Both the position numbers and the translations under genes were made by a program. The notes under the pieces were generated by a model. It saw only the letters and a program-made list of their open reading frames with translations, searched no databases and was not told the DNA's origin. A DNA stretch of 64,000 bases, taken from contig JAOVFP010000001.1 of the NCBI GenBank assembly GCA_025738555.1, forward strand, positions 6,386,001 to 6,450,000, read 5' to 3'. The DNA is from Cyathus striatus. Taxonomy: Eukaryota; Basidiomycota; Agaricomycetes; Agaricales; Nidulariaceae. Below, piece after piece: positions 11,623 to 22,915 of the stretch. The first letter of the stretch is position 1, and each line of letters opens with the position of its first letter.

Positions 11623-14600
11623 ATGGCTCATCATTCCACTCACTCTGCTACAACTTAGGCTTCTAGTGTCACTCTTACTGAGTCTGCTTCACTTTCAGTT
11701 GCTACACATGAAACTCACAGCAAGTCTTGCAAGTGTGGAACTTCTGCTGCCGATCTTACAGCCCAACCACCAACAAAGAAGCAGGCCACAACCAACAAAC
11801 CTATTACAGATAATGAGGAGACTGAAAATGTGCAGGAAAAACAGGGTAAAAAATTTGTAAAAGGCAAAAAAGGCAAAAAAACTCGGTATGGTTTCCTAAC
11901 TTTTTTTCACTGCCTCACTAATACTTTTTAGAAAAACTTCGGAAATGAAACATGCTGAGGATGCTGCTGCAGATGAAGAGGGTATACCTGACCTTACTGC
12001 GTACATATCACATATATTTATACAATATTTATTTACTAATAATACTTAGTGCTGAAAGGGTGCTGAAGGAAAGCAGCCTTCCTGTTGCCCCTCCAAAGTG
12101 GGGTCCATCTTCTGATGTACCTCAACCAGCAGCTCCAGTTTTCACTGTTACTCGTAAGTGTTATTCAGACATGAAAAAAGGTAAAAAATATTCATCTATA
12201 TACATAAAATGTGTATCTAAATATTTATATCTTCTACAGTTGAAGAAGAATCTGAGGGATATGAGACCAATAATGAAAGTGAAAATAAAGGTTTGAATTG
12301 ATTGCTTACATATATATTTACTAATACAAGTTATATTTCAGAAAATACTGAAGGTCCAAGTGATGGATCAAATGCAGGTCATGGAAATGAATCAGATCAC
12401 AGTGATGGTAGGTGATATTAGCATCACATCTTTCAAGTCTGACAAAAAGCATACAGAAGATCACAACAGTAAGAATAAAGGTAAGAAAAATTCAGTAATG
12501 TTATAACTGCATTACTGTATTTAAGATCTTGAAAGGGAGTGATATCAGTGTTGTATCTTCCAAGTCCAACAACAATTGTACAGAAGATGGAACCAGTAAA
12601 GATAAAGGTATGGATTTTCAGTAATATTTGTATTTATACTGACTCAATGTTTGCAGAGGTAGATATTATCATGACTAGTCCACCAGTTAGTCCACCTCAT
12701 ACCACCAGTAAGCCAGGTACAGTTGACACTGTGGATATTACCAATATTAGCCCCAAAGGCTCTTCAAGGAGTGAGGGTAAATCTATAATTTGTATAAATA
12801 TATATGTACTAACTATAAGTAGGTGGGATTCTCAGAAGAAATGCACTTGGGAATCACCCAAATGCCGCTGACTTTCACAGTGCTGTCGAAAGCACTACTG
12901 TTGGTTCAGTTAAGGGGTGAGTATGGCTGTATGTGTCTAATGCAGATCCAAGTACTGTTATAGTACCTGGAGTTGCTTCATTCACATTGAAGCATAATCT
13001 TATGGCAACCATTGGGCCTGTCTTGAAGAAACTCAAAGACAAAGCTGAACATTTCTTTAGTATGTTTTCTTTCATATTTTATTCATATACTAATATCATT
13101 TTAGCTACTGATCGCTGTTTATATGTTTATGAAAGTAAAGCCTGGAACATTCTTGGAAACTTTGAATCTGCTGTCAAGGACAATGAGGAAGTTGACTGGC
13201 TAAAGGTAGATGGTGAATTTATTTTGCCAATTCTGAGTGTAGCTATATATTTTATTCTTTTATTCTTGTACCATTTACTTATATTGTATTGCTTTATAGT
13301 CTGGATTTCAGCTAAATGCACTACTCTCCCTTGATATTGAGACATATCCTATTCAGTCTAAGTCAGCTGGGAGCTCTGCAGCTAGCTCTCATGCTGTTTC
13401 TTGCTCTCACACCCCTGCTCTTGCTCAAAGAGGTGGAATCTCAGAGCAATGCACTGAGGAACTTATCGATGTACTAAAGATTCCTAGGGATATTCTTGAA
13501 AGTACTGCACCTGGACTTCAAGTTGCCTACCAGAGGTATCTTGCCTGTATAAAGGCAGTTTCTGACCACAACACTATGGACAAGAACAGGACTTGGCCAG
13601 TTGCCAAGACCACAAAGAAAGAAATTGTCTCAGTTTTTGTCTCATCCTCAGCCTGGTATGAGAACTACTCCAATTTTGATAAGATTGCAGATTTTCCAGC
13701 AATGCAATCTTGGTTGGCTGAAGATCAGGATAGTCCTACTGATCTAGATCTTTGGGGCTTTGAAAGAGATTACTATACGTTTTTGGATTTGAAAAGATGG
13801 CTTAAGGAGAAGAAGGAGAAAAGGAAGGGAAAGGGAAAGGGAAAGAGCAAGGAGGAGAAGGGAGGTAAGAATGAGAAAGCTCATGAGGACAAAGAGAAAT
13901 CTAGTTCAAAGAAGCACAAGTAAGTATATTAAACTTGAGTTGTAATAGTTTACAATATGAATTTTCAGTTGGATGGCAATATTTGAGACATATCCATGGT
14001 GCTTAACCTGTATATGGGCTCTATTCATGCCAGAAATCACTCAACATATTTTATTCTGGTTATTAATAATTTGGCTATTTCAATGGCTCCCAAGTGCAAT
14101 ACTAGTTCCATTTATTTTTATTCAACCAGTACAATTTCCTAACATCACATTTGATGTGTTCAGTAAATTTATTCTGTCAAATTTTGGTTCCAATATCACA
14201 CTCTCTGCCACATTGGTTATATTGTTCTCTATGATTGATAATGTTGATTTGTTGAGTCTTCATGCAAGACAGCAGAATGAAAAGTTAAAGGGAGAAAAAA
14301 AAAGGGAGAAAAAAATGTTGATGCAACTGCATGGATTAGATTACTGGCTAGAGCTATTCAGGAAAAAATTGGCATGGACTCAGATGATCTCTTTGAAGAT
14401 AATGAAATTGATGAACACACAACTTGAACAGGCAGATCTATTTTGTTAGGCACTAAACTAGATGAAATGGCAAGACTTCTGAACTTGTATCCTTTCAATC
14501 AGGAGAGGAAAGTTTTTGAAGGTCAACTGAAACCTGTATCTCATGCTAGTATCGATCCTGTTCATATAATATGTCCTATAGCTGCAGAGTGTGAGACACT

Positions 14601-16480
14601 GAGCTGTAAAGGATGGGCACTACATGTGCATACTAAAGTTAGAGATGTACCTAAAGCAACATTAATTAAAGGCTCAAAAATATTTGAACATGCTTATGTA
14701 GTATCAGGTACTTGTGAAAAATGTAAAACATTATATTCTGCAGAACATGAATGTGCCTATGATGAAAAACAGGGATATTATATGGTTCATTTAAACTCTG
14801 CTAAATATCTGAAAGTAGGAAAAAAACTATGGGTAGATAGGGCATTTTCTCAAGGTGTTCTGAATGGTATATATAGCTTTCATGCATCTGCTACAGCATA
14901 TATGGAATATTGGAACAATAGTTTTGGAAATGGAAAGGAAATAAGCCAAAGACAAGTCTGGGAGGCTTTTATACATGAATCAATACACATAGTTTCTGCA
15001 GGATCTGGTGTTAATTTTATTAGTCTTGATGGACTTTCAATTACTGCATTAACAGAAGAAGCATTTGCAAGGTTGGGTGAAAATGGAAAAATATATGCAT
15101 CACATAATCACAGCTGCTTAGAGTGTACACAGCCTTATAGAGAAACTCAAGACTCACTACCAAATGAGAGTGCAACAGTTAAAATGGTAGTAATTGATGG
15201 GATTGTTATGGGGCCACAGGTAATGCACAACTAAAACTAAACAATATTATACTAATACATATTTTAAGCACTATACATATGACAATTGTTCCAACACACT
15301 TGTAAACCATAGAGGTGTATTTTGTAATGTTCACAACCAAGAATTTGGAGCAAGATGCCATGTTCATGACTGTCAAAATCAAAAGATAGATAATACACAA
15401 GCTTGCAATGAGCACCAGGAAATGTGGCATAAATATAATTTAGAACATAGTTCAGATTATTTAAATGGTGCATGAAGAATGCTTTGCAAACCAGCTGAAA
15501 ATCCACCTTGGAATAAAAACCAAGGAAGATGTGTTCAGCAGCCTCATGATGAGTCAGATACCAATATTTCAAAGAAATCTCATTATTTTAGTGCCTCTCA
15601 CTATTATTGTGTAGAAACATGTCAGAAGTAATAGAGAATAGAGGGGGTGGTTGAGAGGATAGAGAGTGATAAGAGATAGAAGCTCAGACACAAACACAGA
15701 CACAGACACAAAATGGGGAGGAAACTTGTTGACAACTATCAAGTTACAGAGTGTTTATATACTGAGTGTGTCTACCAAAGTCTCAACCAAGGTCCATGTA
15801 ACTAAGGTAACAGACAGCTGTCAATCTGTCAATCACATATCTGTCAATCAAGAATCTGTCAATCACAGAACTGTCAAGTATGACAGGTGACAAGTGACAG
15901 CTGTCAAAGAAGCTGTGCAACCCAAAATATCTAACAAAACAATATGTGCTCCATGTGGTGCTGTAATTGCATGGACAAAGTTTGTGAAGTCTGAGTCAAC
16001 AACCAATATACTTAAGTTCTTAGAAGATGTTTTTCCTGATGGGGAATTAAGACCAGATTACATATGTATTGATAAGGCATGTAAACTTCTTCGAACAGCA
16101 GTTGCAAATGGAAGTTGGGTAGATTGGTTTAAAAGTAGCTGCTTTGTAGTAGATAGCTATCACTATACAAATCACCACTCAGATAATTATCTTTGTAGAA
16201 AGTGGTGTAATCCAGCACCATGCGATGGTTCTTCACCAAATCTAGTTTATATTGCACAAGATAGAAATGGTGAAAGATATCACAAATGAGCATTCAATAC
16301 ACAAGCCTGTGAACAACTAAATTCATGGCTTGGTGGGTTTGAATCTATTATGAAATGTATGACTCCAAGCAACTTTAATTGGTTTATACATTCTATGATC
16401 TTTTATCATACTCAACATGTAATAAAACAGCAGAACAGCCAAAAATTTAGTATTATTAGTGAAGATTTTGAACATGATGA
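11623..16480 (+). pseudogene. CxC5/CxC6-like cysteine-cluster gene, copy 1 (decayed)
   Basis: Multi-exon gene of a family found in agaricomycetes beside KDZ transposons; its function is not established. Introns of about 45-65 bp are visible throughout 11,880-13,320. An N-terminal part with LWGFERDYYTFLDLKRWL ends in a K/G-rich tail (13,576-13,920). It is followed by a conserved donor GTAAGT. The cysteine-cluster part runs from IICPIAAEC through GTCEKCKTLY and HSCLECTQ (14,560-15,220). A second cluster follows with VFCNVHNQEFGARCHVHDC, YICIDKAC and LCRKWCNPAP (15,295-16,320). Lesions: TAG at 11,656-11,658, TGA at 15,474-15,476, TGA at 16,287-16,289 (both TGAs sit where family memory suggests arginine) and a solo LTR at 15,620-15,936. 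Family assignment is from memory of the conserved strings. Copy 2 is at 29,514-33,651. Confidence 0.62.
15620..15936. mobile_element. Solo LTR, family 1, with AAACA target duplication
   Basis: A 317 bp segment starting TGTCAGAAGTAA and ending ATATCTAACA, flanked by AAACA at 15,615-15,619 and 15,937-15,941. Removing it with one AAACA restores the conserved codons between YYCVET and CAPCG of the host gene. The 3' half holds several CTGTCAATC units. A second member is at 18,209-18,529. Orientation is taken from the TG...CA ends only. Confidence 0.85.
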
Positions 16481-17027
16481 TGGTCTGTTGTAGAAGCATT
16501 GGAAGATGTGATAGAAGAGGCATCAGAAATAATAAGTGTGGGAAATATGGTAGAAGATGTGTCAGAAAATGTGGTACAAATGTAGTACAGAGATATCTGA
16601 TAGGAGAATAATAGGTGTGGGAAAATATTGTAGAAGAAGCATAGGAAGATGTGGTAGGGAGATAGTATGCTATCAGTACTGAAGGGTGTGGGAAAATGTA
16701 GTAAAGAATAGTAGTAGTAGCAAAGATGTAGTAGTGAGATAGTATGTTATCAATAGGTGTGGGAAAATACACCTGGAGTCTTAAACAGAACTTACTTTAA
16801 AAAATACAAAGTCCATCAGGACTCCACCAGGACTTCTTATATTCCAGCAGGATGTCATCAGGACAATATCTATTCCATCAGGACTCCATCCAGACTCCAC
16901 CCAGACTCTGCCAGACTTCACTGGACTCCACCTGGACTCCACCAGATTCCATCAGGACTCTGCCGGACTCTACCCAGACTATCTGGACTATATTGAGTTC
17001 AGACAGACTGGGGGGGGGAGTGTAAAG

Positions 17028-18208
17028 TACTGGATAATTGGGTTATAGGGTCATTTGGATCCCCCTAAAAGGCATTTTTGGGATCTTGATTGGAATTTTG
17101 ATGTGATTGATTGATGCCCTGTGATGTTGTGTGACAGCTGATGAAGTGCCCACAGTGCTGTCAATGTATTGCTCCTACAGCTCTTCTCCATTCATTCTCT
17201 CTGTGTGCTGTTTCTACACTATCTACTTTATTTCTACTCTCTCTACTTCATTTTGCATTCAGGGTTTCCAGCTTGAAGGAGAGAATGTCTGTTTCCATCA
17301 TTTCACTGATGGATTCACTAGCAGACAAACTACAGGACCTGAGGGGAATGTGAAGATACTTTCACTAAGTCAGTCTGAATACCTGATATATCTATAGGCT
17401 GATGCAACCATGACATTTTCACTAGTCTGAACTTCAAAGACCTCCTCATCCTCACTGTCTCCTCTTTACCTTTCTCCTTACCATTATCCAAACCTCTGCA
17501 TCCTTCACTTGGAGATTTGCTTCAATGGCCAGCTGTGGATATCTTGGATAAAGAGCTAATGGGTATTGTATCATTGGCTTGGGTATGTATGTTTCACCTC
17601 TTTCCTTTTATTGACCAACTAACTAATGTGAAAAGCTCTAGAATGCAATGCATCCAGTGGCCTTATGTTTTTTTTAATTTTAAGGTCCTGTTTATTGTCA
17701 TGAGGCAGAGCCTATGTCAACCTTACATTCATTTGTATTTAACTATTTACATGCTCCCTGAGTGTATTAATGCTTGTGTTTTTACTATCAGTGTGAAAAG
17801 TTTGGTTAATCATACATCAAGACCTGCCAACACCATGTTTTCAAATTCCATACTTCATTAGTCATCACAATTCCCACATGGCAAGCTGGCACCCAACAAT
17901 CCTACTCAGACTCATACTGGTGCAATTCCCAGGCTGCAGTGGCCATCTAACATAAACACCAGTTCCTTTGCTCCTATTATAGGTGGTCCCTGAATGGGGG
18001 TGAGTACCCAACAATATAGTTCATAGCTCAAATGATGTAATGCATTGTCTGATTTTAGGTTCAGAACTGCAGGATGTGATGACCTTGACCTTCAGCACTT
18101 CCAGAAGCTGTTGTTGGTTTGATTGGGTAATAGGGTCTCATGACAAGTGATTGTTCTGGTAACACATGATGCTGAGATTAGGTCAGTGAGTAATCAGAGT
18201 GGTCAAAG
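17028..18208. other. Interval without a supported gene
   Basis: ORFs of 70-114 codons (17,131-17,397 and 17,517-17,861) lack any recognised motif and have no partner elsewhere in the window. The DNA is CpG-poor. It may be old repeat sequence. Confidence 0.5.
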
Positions 18209-18529
18209 TGTCAGAAGTAACAAAGAATAAGGAGTGTGATAGAGAGAGGATAGAGGATAATGAAGGACAAAGAGGGTGATAGTGGAGCAAAGACTCAAAC
18301 ACAAACACAGACACAGACACAGATGGGGAGGAAACTTGTTAACAACTATCAAGTTACAGAGTGTTTATATACTGGGTGTATCTACCAAAGTCCAACCAAG
18401 GTCCTGTAACTAAGGTAACTGACAGCTGTCAATCTGTCAATCAAGTATCTGTCAATCACAGAACTGTCAAGTATGACAGGTGACAAGTGACAGCTGTCAA
18501 AGAAGCTGTGCAACCCTGAATATCTAACA
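18209..18529. mobile_element. Solo LTR, family 1, with CAAAG target duplication
   Basis: A 321 bp segment starting TGTCAGAAGTAACAAAG and ending ATATCTAACA, flanked by CAAAG at 18,204-18,208 and 18,530-18,534. It is clearly related along its length to the LTR at 15,620-15,936, including the CTGTCAATC units. No internal retrotransposon sequence is attached. Confidence 0.85.
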
Positions 18530-18579
18530 CAAAGGTGAAGGAAGATATTAGGGTGAGTAAAATTGACTGCACTGTGTGT

Positions 18580-18690
18580 GGATTGAACTAAGGGGCTTGT
18601 ACTCAAGCAGGGGTACCCTCTCCCTTGCCTGCTGGAGTGCAATGATAGGCACATGCAATGGAACCACTACACCATCATGCCTCTGGCCTC
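18580..18690 (-). repeat. tRNA-like (possible SINE head) sequence
   Basis: On the minus strand, GATGGTGTAGTGGTTCC resembles a pol III A box. About 90 nt further on, TTAGTTCAATCC resembles a B box. The spacing is too long for an ordinary tRNA, and no clean cloverleaf could be drawn by eye, so this is offered as a possible tRNA-derived SINE relic. Confidence 0.25.
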
Positions 18691-18699
18691 ATGTATATT

Positions 18700-20355
18700 T
18701 CCCTCTTGCCCCCATTGACACCTTGATATGTTCAGTTCTCAACATGAGTGATTACTTGGGATCATTAAGAAGCCTCTCTCTATGCTCTATGGTGTTCCCT
18801 TCTGTTGAATATCATTTATTGTGAAATATGAACCATCCACAGAAGATATCCAGGTGGCACAGCACACAAGATGAAGCCCCAGTTCACTTCCACACTCCTG
18901 CTCTCACTCCCATACCCATACTCACTTTGGGTTTCTGTTATAGTTCTTCTGTGCCTTCCAGGTGTCTTTGTGTTTGTTTCTATTAGGAAGGAATTGGTAT
19001 GTAACAACAATGCACCACATCATTGAGCAGATCCCCCATCCAAGGCATCAACTCTTCTGCTCATTGTCTTCCCTAGTCATTGAAGAGGATGAATACCACT
19101 TGGTGGTATCCACTCAATCAAAGAAATAGTGAGAGTGGTTGGCACATCTGTCCAACCTCCAGTCCTAGTAAGCTCACATTCAAAGTGAAGTGAGGGGGAA
19201 TATAAAGCTGGATTCTCAGAGTGTACATATAATGCTTATATAACTACTGAGATAAGTTCATGTGAATGGTAGCATGCAAGTAATGAGGCAGCAGTAATGA
19301 AAAGGAATGAAATCTGCATTTTGCAGTGCAAGTAGAATGCATGCTCTACATCATTGACAACACCTCCCTTTCTTCACCTTCCACCTGTTCCCTTGGTTCT
19401 CCTCTTGCCCCCCTTGCCCCCCCTCTCACCTTGCCATCTGATACTAATCTGGTTCTCAACATTCACCACCCCTGTCCCAACATCATTGTTGATGCCATGC
19501 CATGTGTCACCCAGCCCACCTCAACTCATCTCCACCACCTAAATTGTCATCCTCCATTCTATCAATGTGTCAATGCCACATCAGCAACTTCCCAGCATAA
19601 CAGTTCTGCTGAGATCTTTATCCCTCTCTCCTTGCCTTCTCTCCCTCATCTCAGCATGTAAGTGATCTGATTCAACCACCACTACTGCTGCCATAATCCC
19701 CACCCTTGTGTCCCTCTGCATTGTCATCATGGTCTCAATGATTTGCCTACTATGCTCATTCCAGCCTCAATCCTCTCCCTTCTAGCCTTCCTGTGCCAAG
19801 ATTGTCATATCCTCTTCCCCCTTCCTCCTCTTTATTTTCTTGTTGCTATCCTCATTTTCTTTGCACACCACTTAATGAGTATCCAATTTTCCATGTATAT
19901 TTCTTTTCTCTTTAATTTCATATTGTTGAGGTAGTGGGCTATGCCACTTGCCAGCCTTATTTCTTTATTACAGAATGTTGTTTTCAACTGTGTTGTGGGA
20001 GTCATGGCTATTAATTTGATCAATCCCTGTCACTAACTAGTGGGGCACACACTAGATGGTCAGTGAGAGGTCATTGATTGTGTTCTAGGTCTGAGTGCAA
20101 TCAATAGTAAACTAGAAATCATTGTAATATAAATCAATTAGAAATGAAATCAATGGAGATCAGTCCAAAATCAATCAATCTGCAAAATCATTAAAATTAA
20201 AAATCAATCACAATGAAATCAATGAAGAAATTAATTCAAATACTTCAGGTCCCCCACTACAGCTCAACATACAAGTAGGGTAGTTAACCATGTAGTAATA
20301 ACCACTGTACTATAGTACCTTTTCTAGTTAATCTGCACAAATATACTTGATACAT
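18700..20355. other. Interval without a supported gene
   Basis: Contains short compositional ORFs, for example 19,326-19,661 in a C-rich stretch. No conserved domain, intron pattern or repeat boundary is strong enough to annotate, apart from the dispersed repeat at 19,930-19,970. Confidence 0.5.
19930..19970 (+). repeat. Short dispersed repeat, locus 1
   Basis: GGTAGTGGGCTATGCCACTT followed by GCCAGCCTTATTTCTTTA. A close relative lies at 22,145-22,183 in reverse orientation, and a split, more distant one at 35,284-35,359. Probably the conserved part of an old interspersed element. Confidence 0.5.
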
Positions 20356-20357
20356 AG

Positions 20358-20563
20358 GTAGAAATCATTTGTACCTGGAAAACCAATCAATGTAGGGTGA
20401 AATCAATGCTATGGACTTAGTAGAATTACACTCTATAGGTAGAATCAATCAATTTAAAGTGAAATCAATGGGTAGAAATCATTTGTACCTGGAAAATCAA
20501 TCAATGTAGGGTGATATCAATGCCATGAACTTAGTAGAACCACATCCCATATGTGGAATCATT
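20358..20563. repeat. Two-copy direct repeat of about 95 bp
   Basis: The segments 20,358-20,451 and 20,470-20,563 share GTAGAAATCATTTGTACCTG, then AATCAATCAATGTAGGGTGA and CTTAGTAGAA, with a few substitutions. The surroundings (20,100-20,620) are rich in AAATCAATC-type words, suggesting a degenerate satellite or transposon end. Confidence 0.65.
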
Positions 20564-21639
20564 AAGAAACCAATGAGAATAGATGATAAAATTCATTGTG
20601 AAATCAGTGCTATATATTTAGTGAGTGCATATGTCAGTGATTAGTCATCATTCCTTTATTTTACCACTACTACATCTGCTCCACTACAATTACAAAATAC
20701 CTAAGTACTTGTATGTTACATGTTACACTCAATTCATTGAAAGAAAATACTGTGGGAATTATTCCCATAGTGTCTCAATGATGTCCATTAACTGTCATAT
20801 CTGTGACAAAGCCCCTAGGACCAATGCAAGTCTATGTTATGTTTTCATCCAAGGATTGTACATTTCCTCTGGACTGTATATGTGTGTTATAAATGGAACC
20901 CTTACTTACTTAATGTTTACTTGTCATTGTTTACTTGTCCCTTCCCCTTATTACTACTATTCATTCTATGCCTTTCCATTCTTTCTAGTTCATTCTATAA
21001 CTCCCGTACCCATTTGTTTTACCCCATTCCTCATCATCACCATTACTATCAGTGTTATACATTGACTGTAATCTAGAGGCGTGAAACTAGTCTACTGTAG
21101 TCTACATTCTCTGGAGTTACTTATCCCCCAGTATGCCACAAACCCATAGACACTAACTCCCTCCACATCTAGGACAAAGTAAATACTATATAAACTACTT
21201 CATAATGTAAGTAGACTACAGTTTCAAATCAACTATGTTAATACCCTTTCCTTCACTTGGGCTTTGTACCAACTCCAAAATATCATCATTAACTCCACCT
21301 TGTTCTAAAGTTGGAATGGGATGTGACATTAACATTATCTATGGTGCTCTTCACTTAGTCACCACATGTTTTGTACAATGGCAAAATCGCCTCCACAACA
21401 ATTTTAATGTATTTATGCTTATTTATTTTTAATTAATTTATCACCATCAACAATGCAACTGTCAAAAAGAGTGACAGATGAGCACTGAGCAATACAAACT
21501 CTTCCACACACCATCATGACTTGACCCAGCAAGTCTCAAAAAGAAAAGCAAAAAGCTGCTGCTTGGGCATGACAAGGGAGAGCACACCAACACCATGTAC
21601 AACAAAACCAAGGACATCAACAGCAATACATGAGACATA

Positions 21640-22130
21640 ACATCACGAAATCAATTGATGGTGTCATCAATGAATCAGATGTGGAAGAAACCACCCAACC
21701 TGTCAGTTCTGATGATGTGGCAGCTGTATCAACATTAGATCAGGAATTCAATGAGAATAATTGCACATCTTAGACAGGAGGGGTGAATCATGTTCCCTCA
21801 GACTCAGAGGAGGATGTTTCAGAGTGGGAAGATGAGGACTTACAAGAGATACCTGGAGAAAATTCAGATGCAGACTTGGTGGAACTCACTCCCCAAGAGA
21901 TTTTGGGCAGTCTACAGTGTGAATGTCAATTCTGTGCAGAATTGGAAATCTTGAGCACACCAACACCTTATGAGAAGATTCTTGCAAACAAACCTGCATC
22001 ATTTTGGAAGACAGCTGAGGCACACTGTGGTCTTGGATACAATGGGTTATCTGATAGAACCAAGTGTCACCACAATAAAAAGTGACATGACAAAGAAGTA
22101 AAGGATGCAATTACAAGGGAGAGGTTAGTT
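21640..22130 (+). pseudogene. N-terminal fragment of a fungal DDE transposase
   Basis: An acidic stretch (SDSEEDVSEWEDEDLQEIPG) is followed by TPYEKILANKPASFWKTAEA and LGYNGLSDRTK. I recognise this combination (YEKI...W..AE...LGYNG.S.RT) as the N-terminal region of a widespread basidiomycete Tc1-like DDE transposase family. Stops at about 21,772 and 22,083 break it, and no catalytic part follows. The gene at 38,580-41,237 has the catalytic half of the same superfamily but a different N-terminus. Confidence 0.5.
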
Positions 22131-22144
22131 ATTGATTTATAATA

Positions 22145-22183
22145 ATAAAGAAATAAGGCTGGCAAGCAGCAGAGCCCACTACC
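22145..22183 (-). repeat. Short dispersed repeat, locus 2
   Basis: In reverse complement it reads GGTAGTGGGCTCTGCTGCTT followed by GCCAGCCTTATTTCTTTA, matching 19,930-19,970 with few changes. Confidence 0.5.
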
Positions 22184-22452
22184 CCAAGAATTCAACAGAT
22201 TACATACAGGAAGGAGAAGGACTAAAGGGATATTCATTGTCAAGGAGATTGTATTACTCCCACTTGCAGGGCACAAGTTCTTTAGTTCATTAACTGGATG
22301 ATTACTGCAAGTAACCAGCCTCTTGACAGCCTCATTGGATGATCAGTGTGACAGGGTGTGAGTATGAAGCAGTTTCAAATGTGGAACACATCAATAAGGA
22401 GATTGAGTCAGAATTGGACATTGTACTATGCATTGGCCACACACCATCGCTC

Positions 22453-22723
22453 TGTTGTGATTTTGAGTGTTTGATTTAAAGTGTAAATGAGAACTTGAGA
22501 TTGCTAGTGCCTCATACAGAGGACTTATATACATAATAGACAAGTAACTACTATTTTCTAGTGTATGCTACTATAATCTACCAAATCCTATTCCAAATAC
22601 TACCATAATCTTCCTGTATATTCCAACATGTACTACTACATTCTCCAATGATCCCCTACCCTCTCGCTTACATAACACGTGACTAATCTGCTAGATATCA
22701 AGGTGCCGGCTGAAATCCCAACA
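22453..22723 (-). mobile_element. 3' LTR of a Ty1/copia element
   Basis: Read on the minus strand, a polypurine run GGGGGAG is followed by TGTTGGGATTT, and the segment ends AAAATCACAACA, so the ends are inverted and of TG...CA form. The segment is 271 bp and includes GTATATAAG, a plausible TATA box. It is on the same strand as the copia gag relic at 26,494-27,660, consistent with being the 3' LTR of one largely deleted element. Confidence 0.6.
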
Positions 22724-22915
22724 CTCCCCCGCAGACGACGCATTTTCCATATGAGAAATGAAAACTAAGAAAATGAAAAAATCCGAAATAAGAACAAATT
22801 TTCATGAGCTGATAGCTCCCCCGGAATCTTGAAATATCCAAACCAAAAAATAAAGTCCCATCAAATTGTCAACCGCCCGAATGTTGCGCATGAGCGAGTG
22901 GTGTCAGCCAGCGTA

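Larger units (their letters stand above)
9095..17027. mobile_element. 7.9 kb TIR element carrying a CxC5/CxC6-like gene
   Basis: The ends are imperfect inverted repeats. The left end begins CTTTACACTC followed by a run of C and ATTCTGTTTG. The right end, read in reverse complement, begins CTTTACACTC followed by a longer C run and AGTCTGTCTG. Both subterminal zones (about 9,120-9,320 and 16,780-17,010) are packed with degenerate GGACTCCA-type units, as expected of transposase-binding sites. Between them lie two tandem-repeat zones, a decayed intron-rich gene and a nested solo LTR. No KDZ transposase core is visible, so the element is non-autonomous or its transposase is unrecognisable. No target duplication could be fixed. 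Confidence 0.6.

Noticed and set aside
13973..14449. Hydrophobic 158-codon ORF read as a membrane protein
   Set aside because: It aligns with the coding region of CxC copy 2 (LLSLHARQQ matches LLNLHARQQ), so it is part of that decayed gene and not a separate membrane protein.
18820..19006. Possible LTR (TG...CA ends) containing CTGTGCCACCTGG, similar to a word in LTR family 2
   Set aside because: Flanking 5-mers (TTTAT and ACAAT) do not match and the similarity is too short to define an element.
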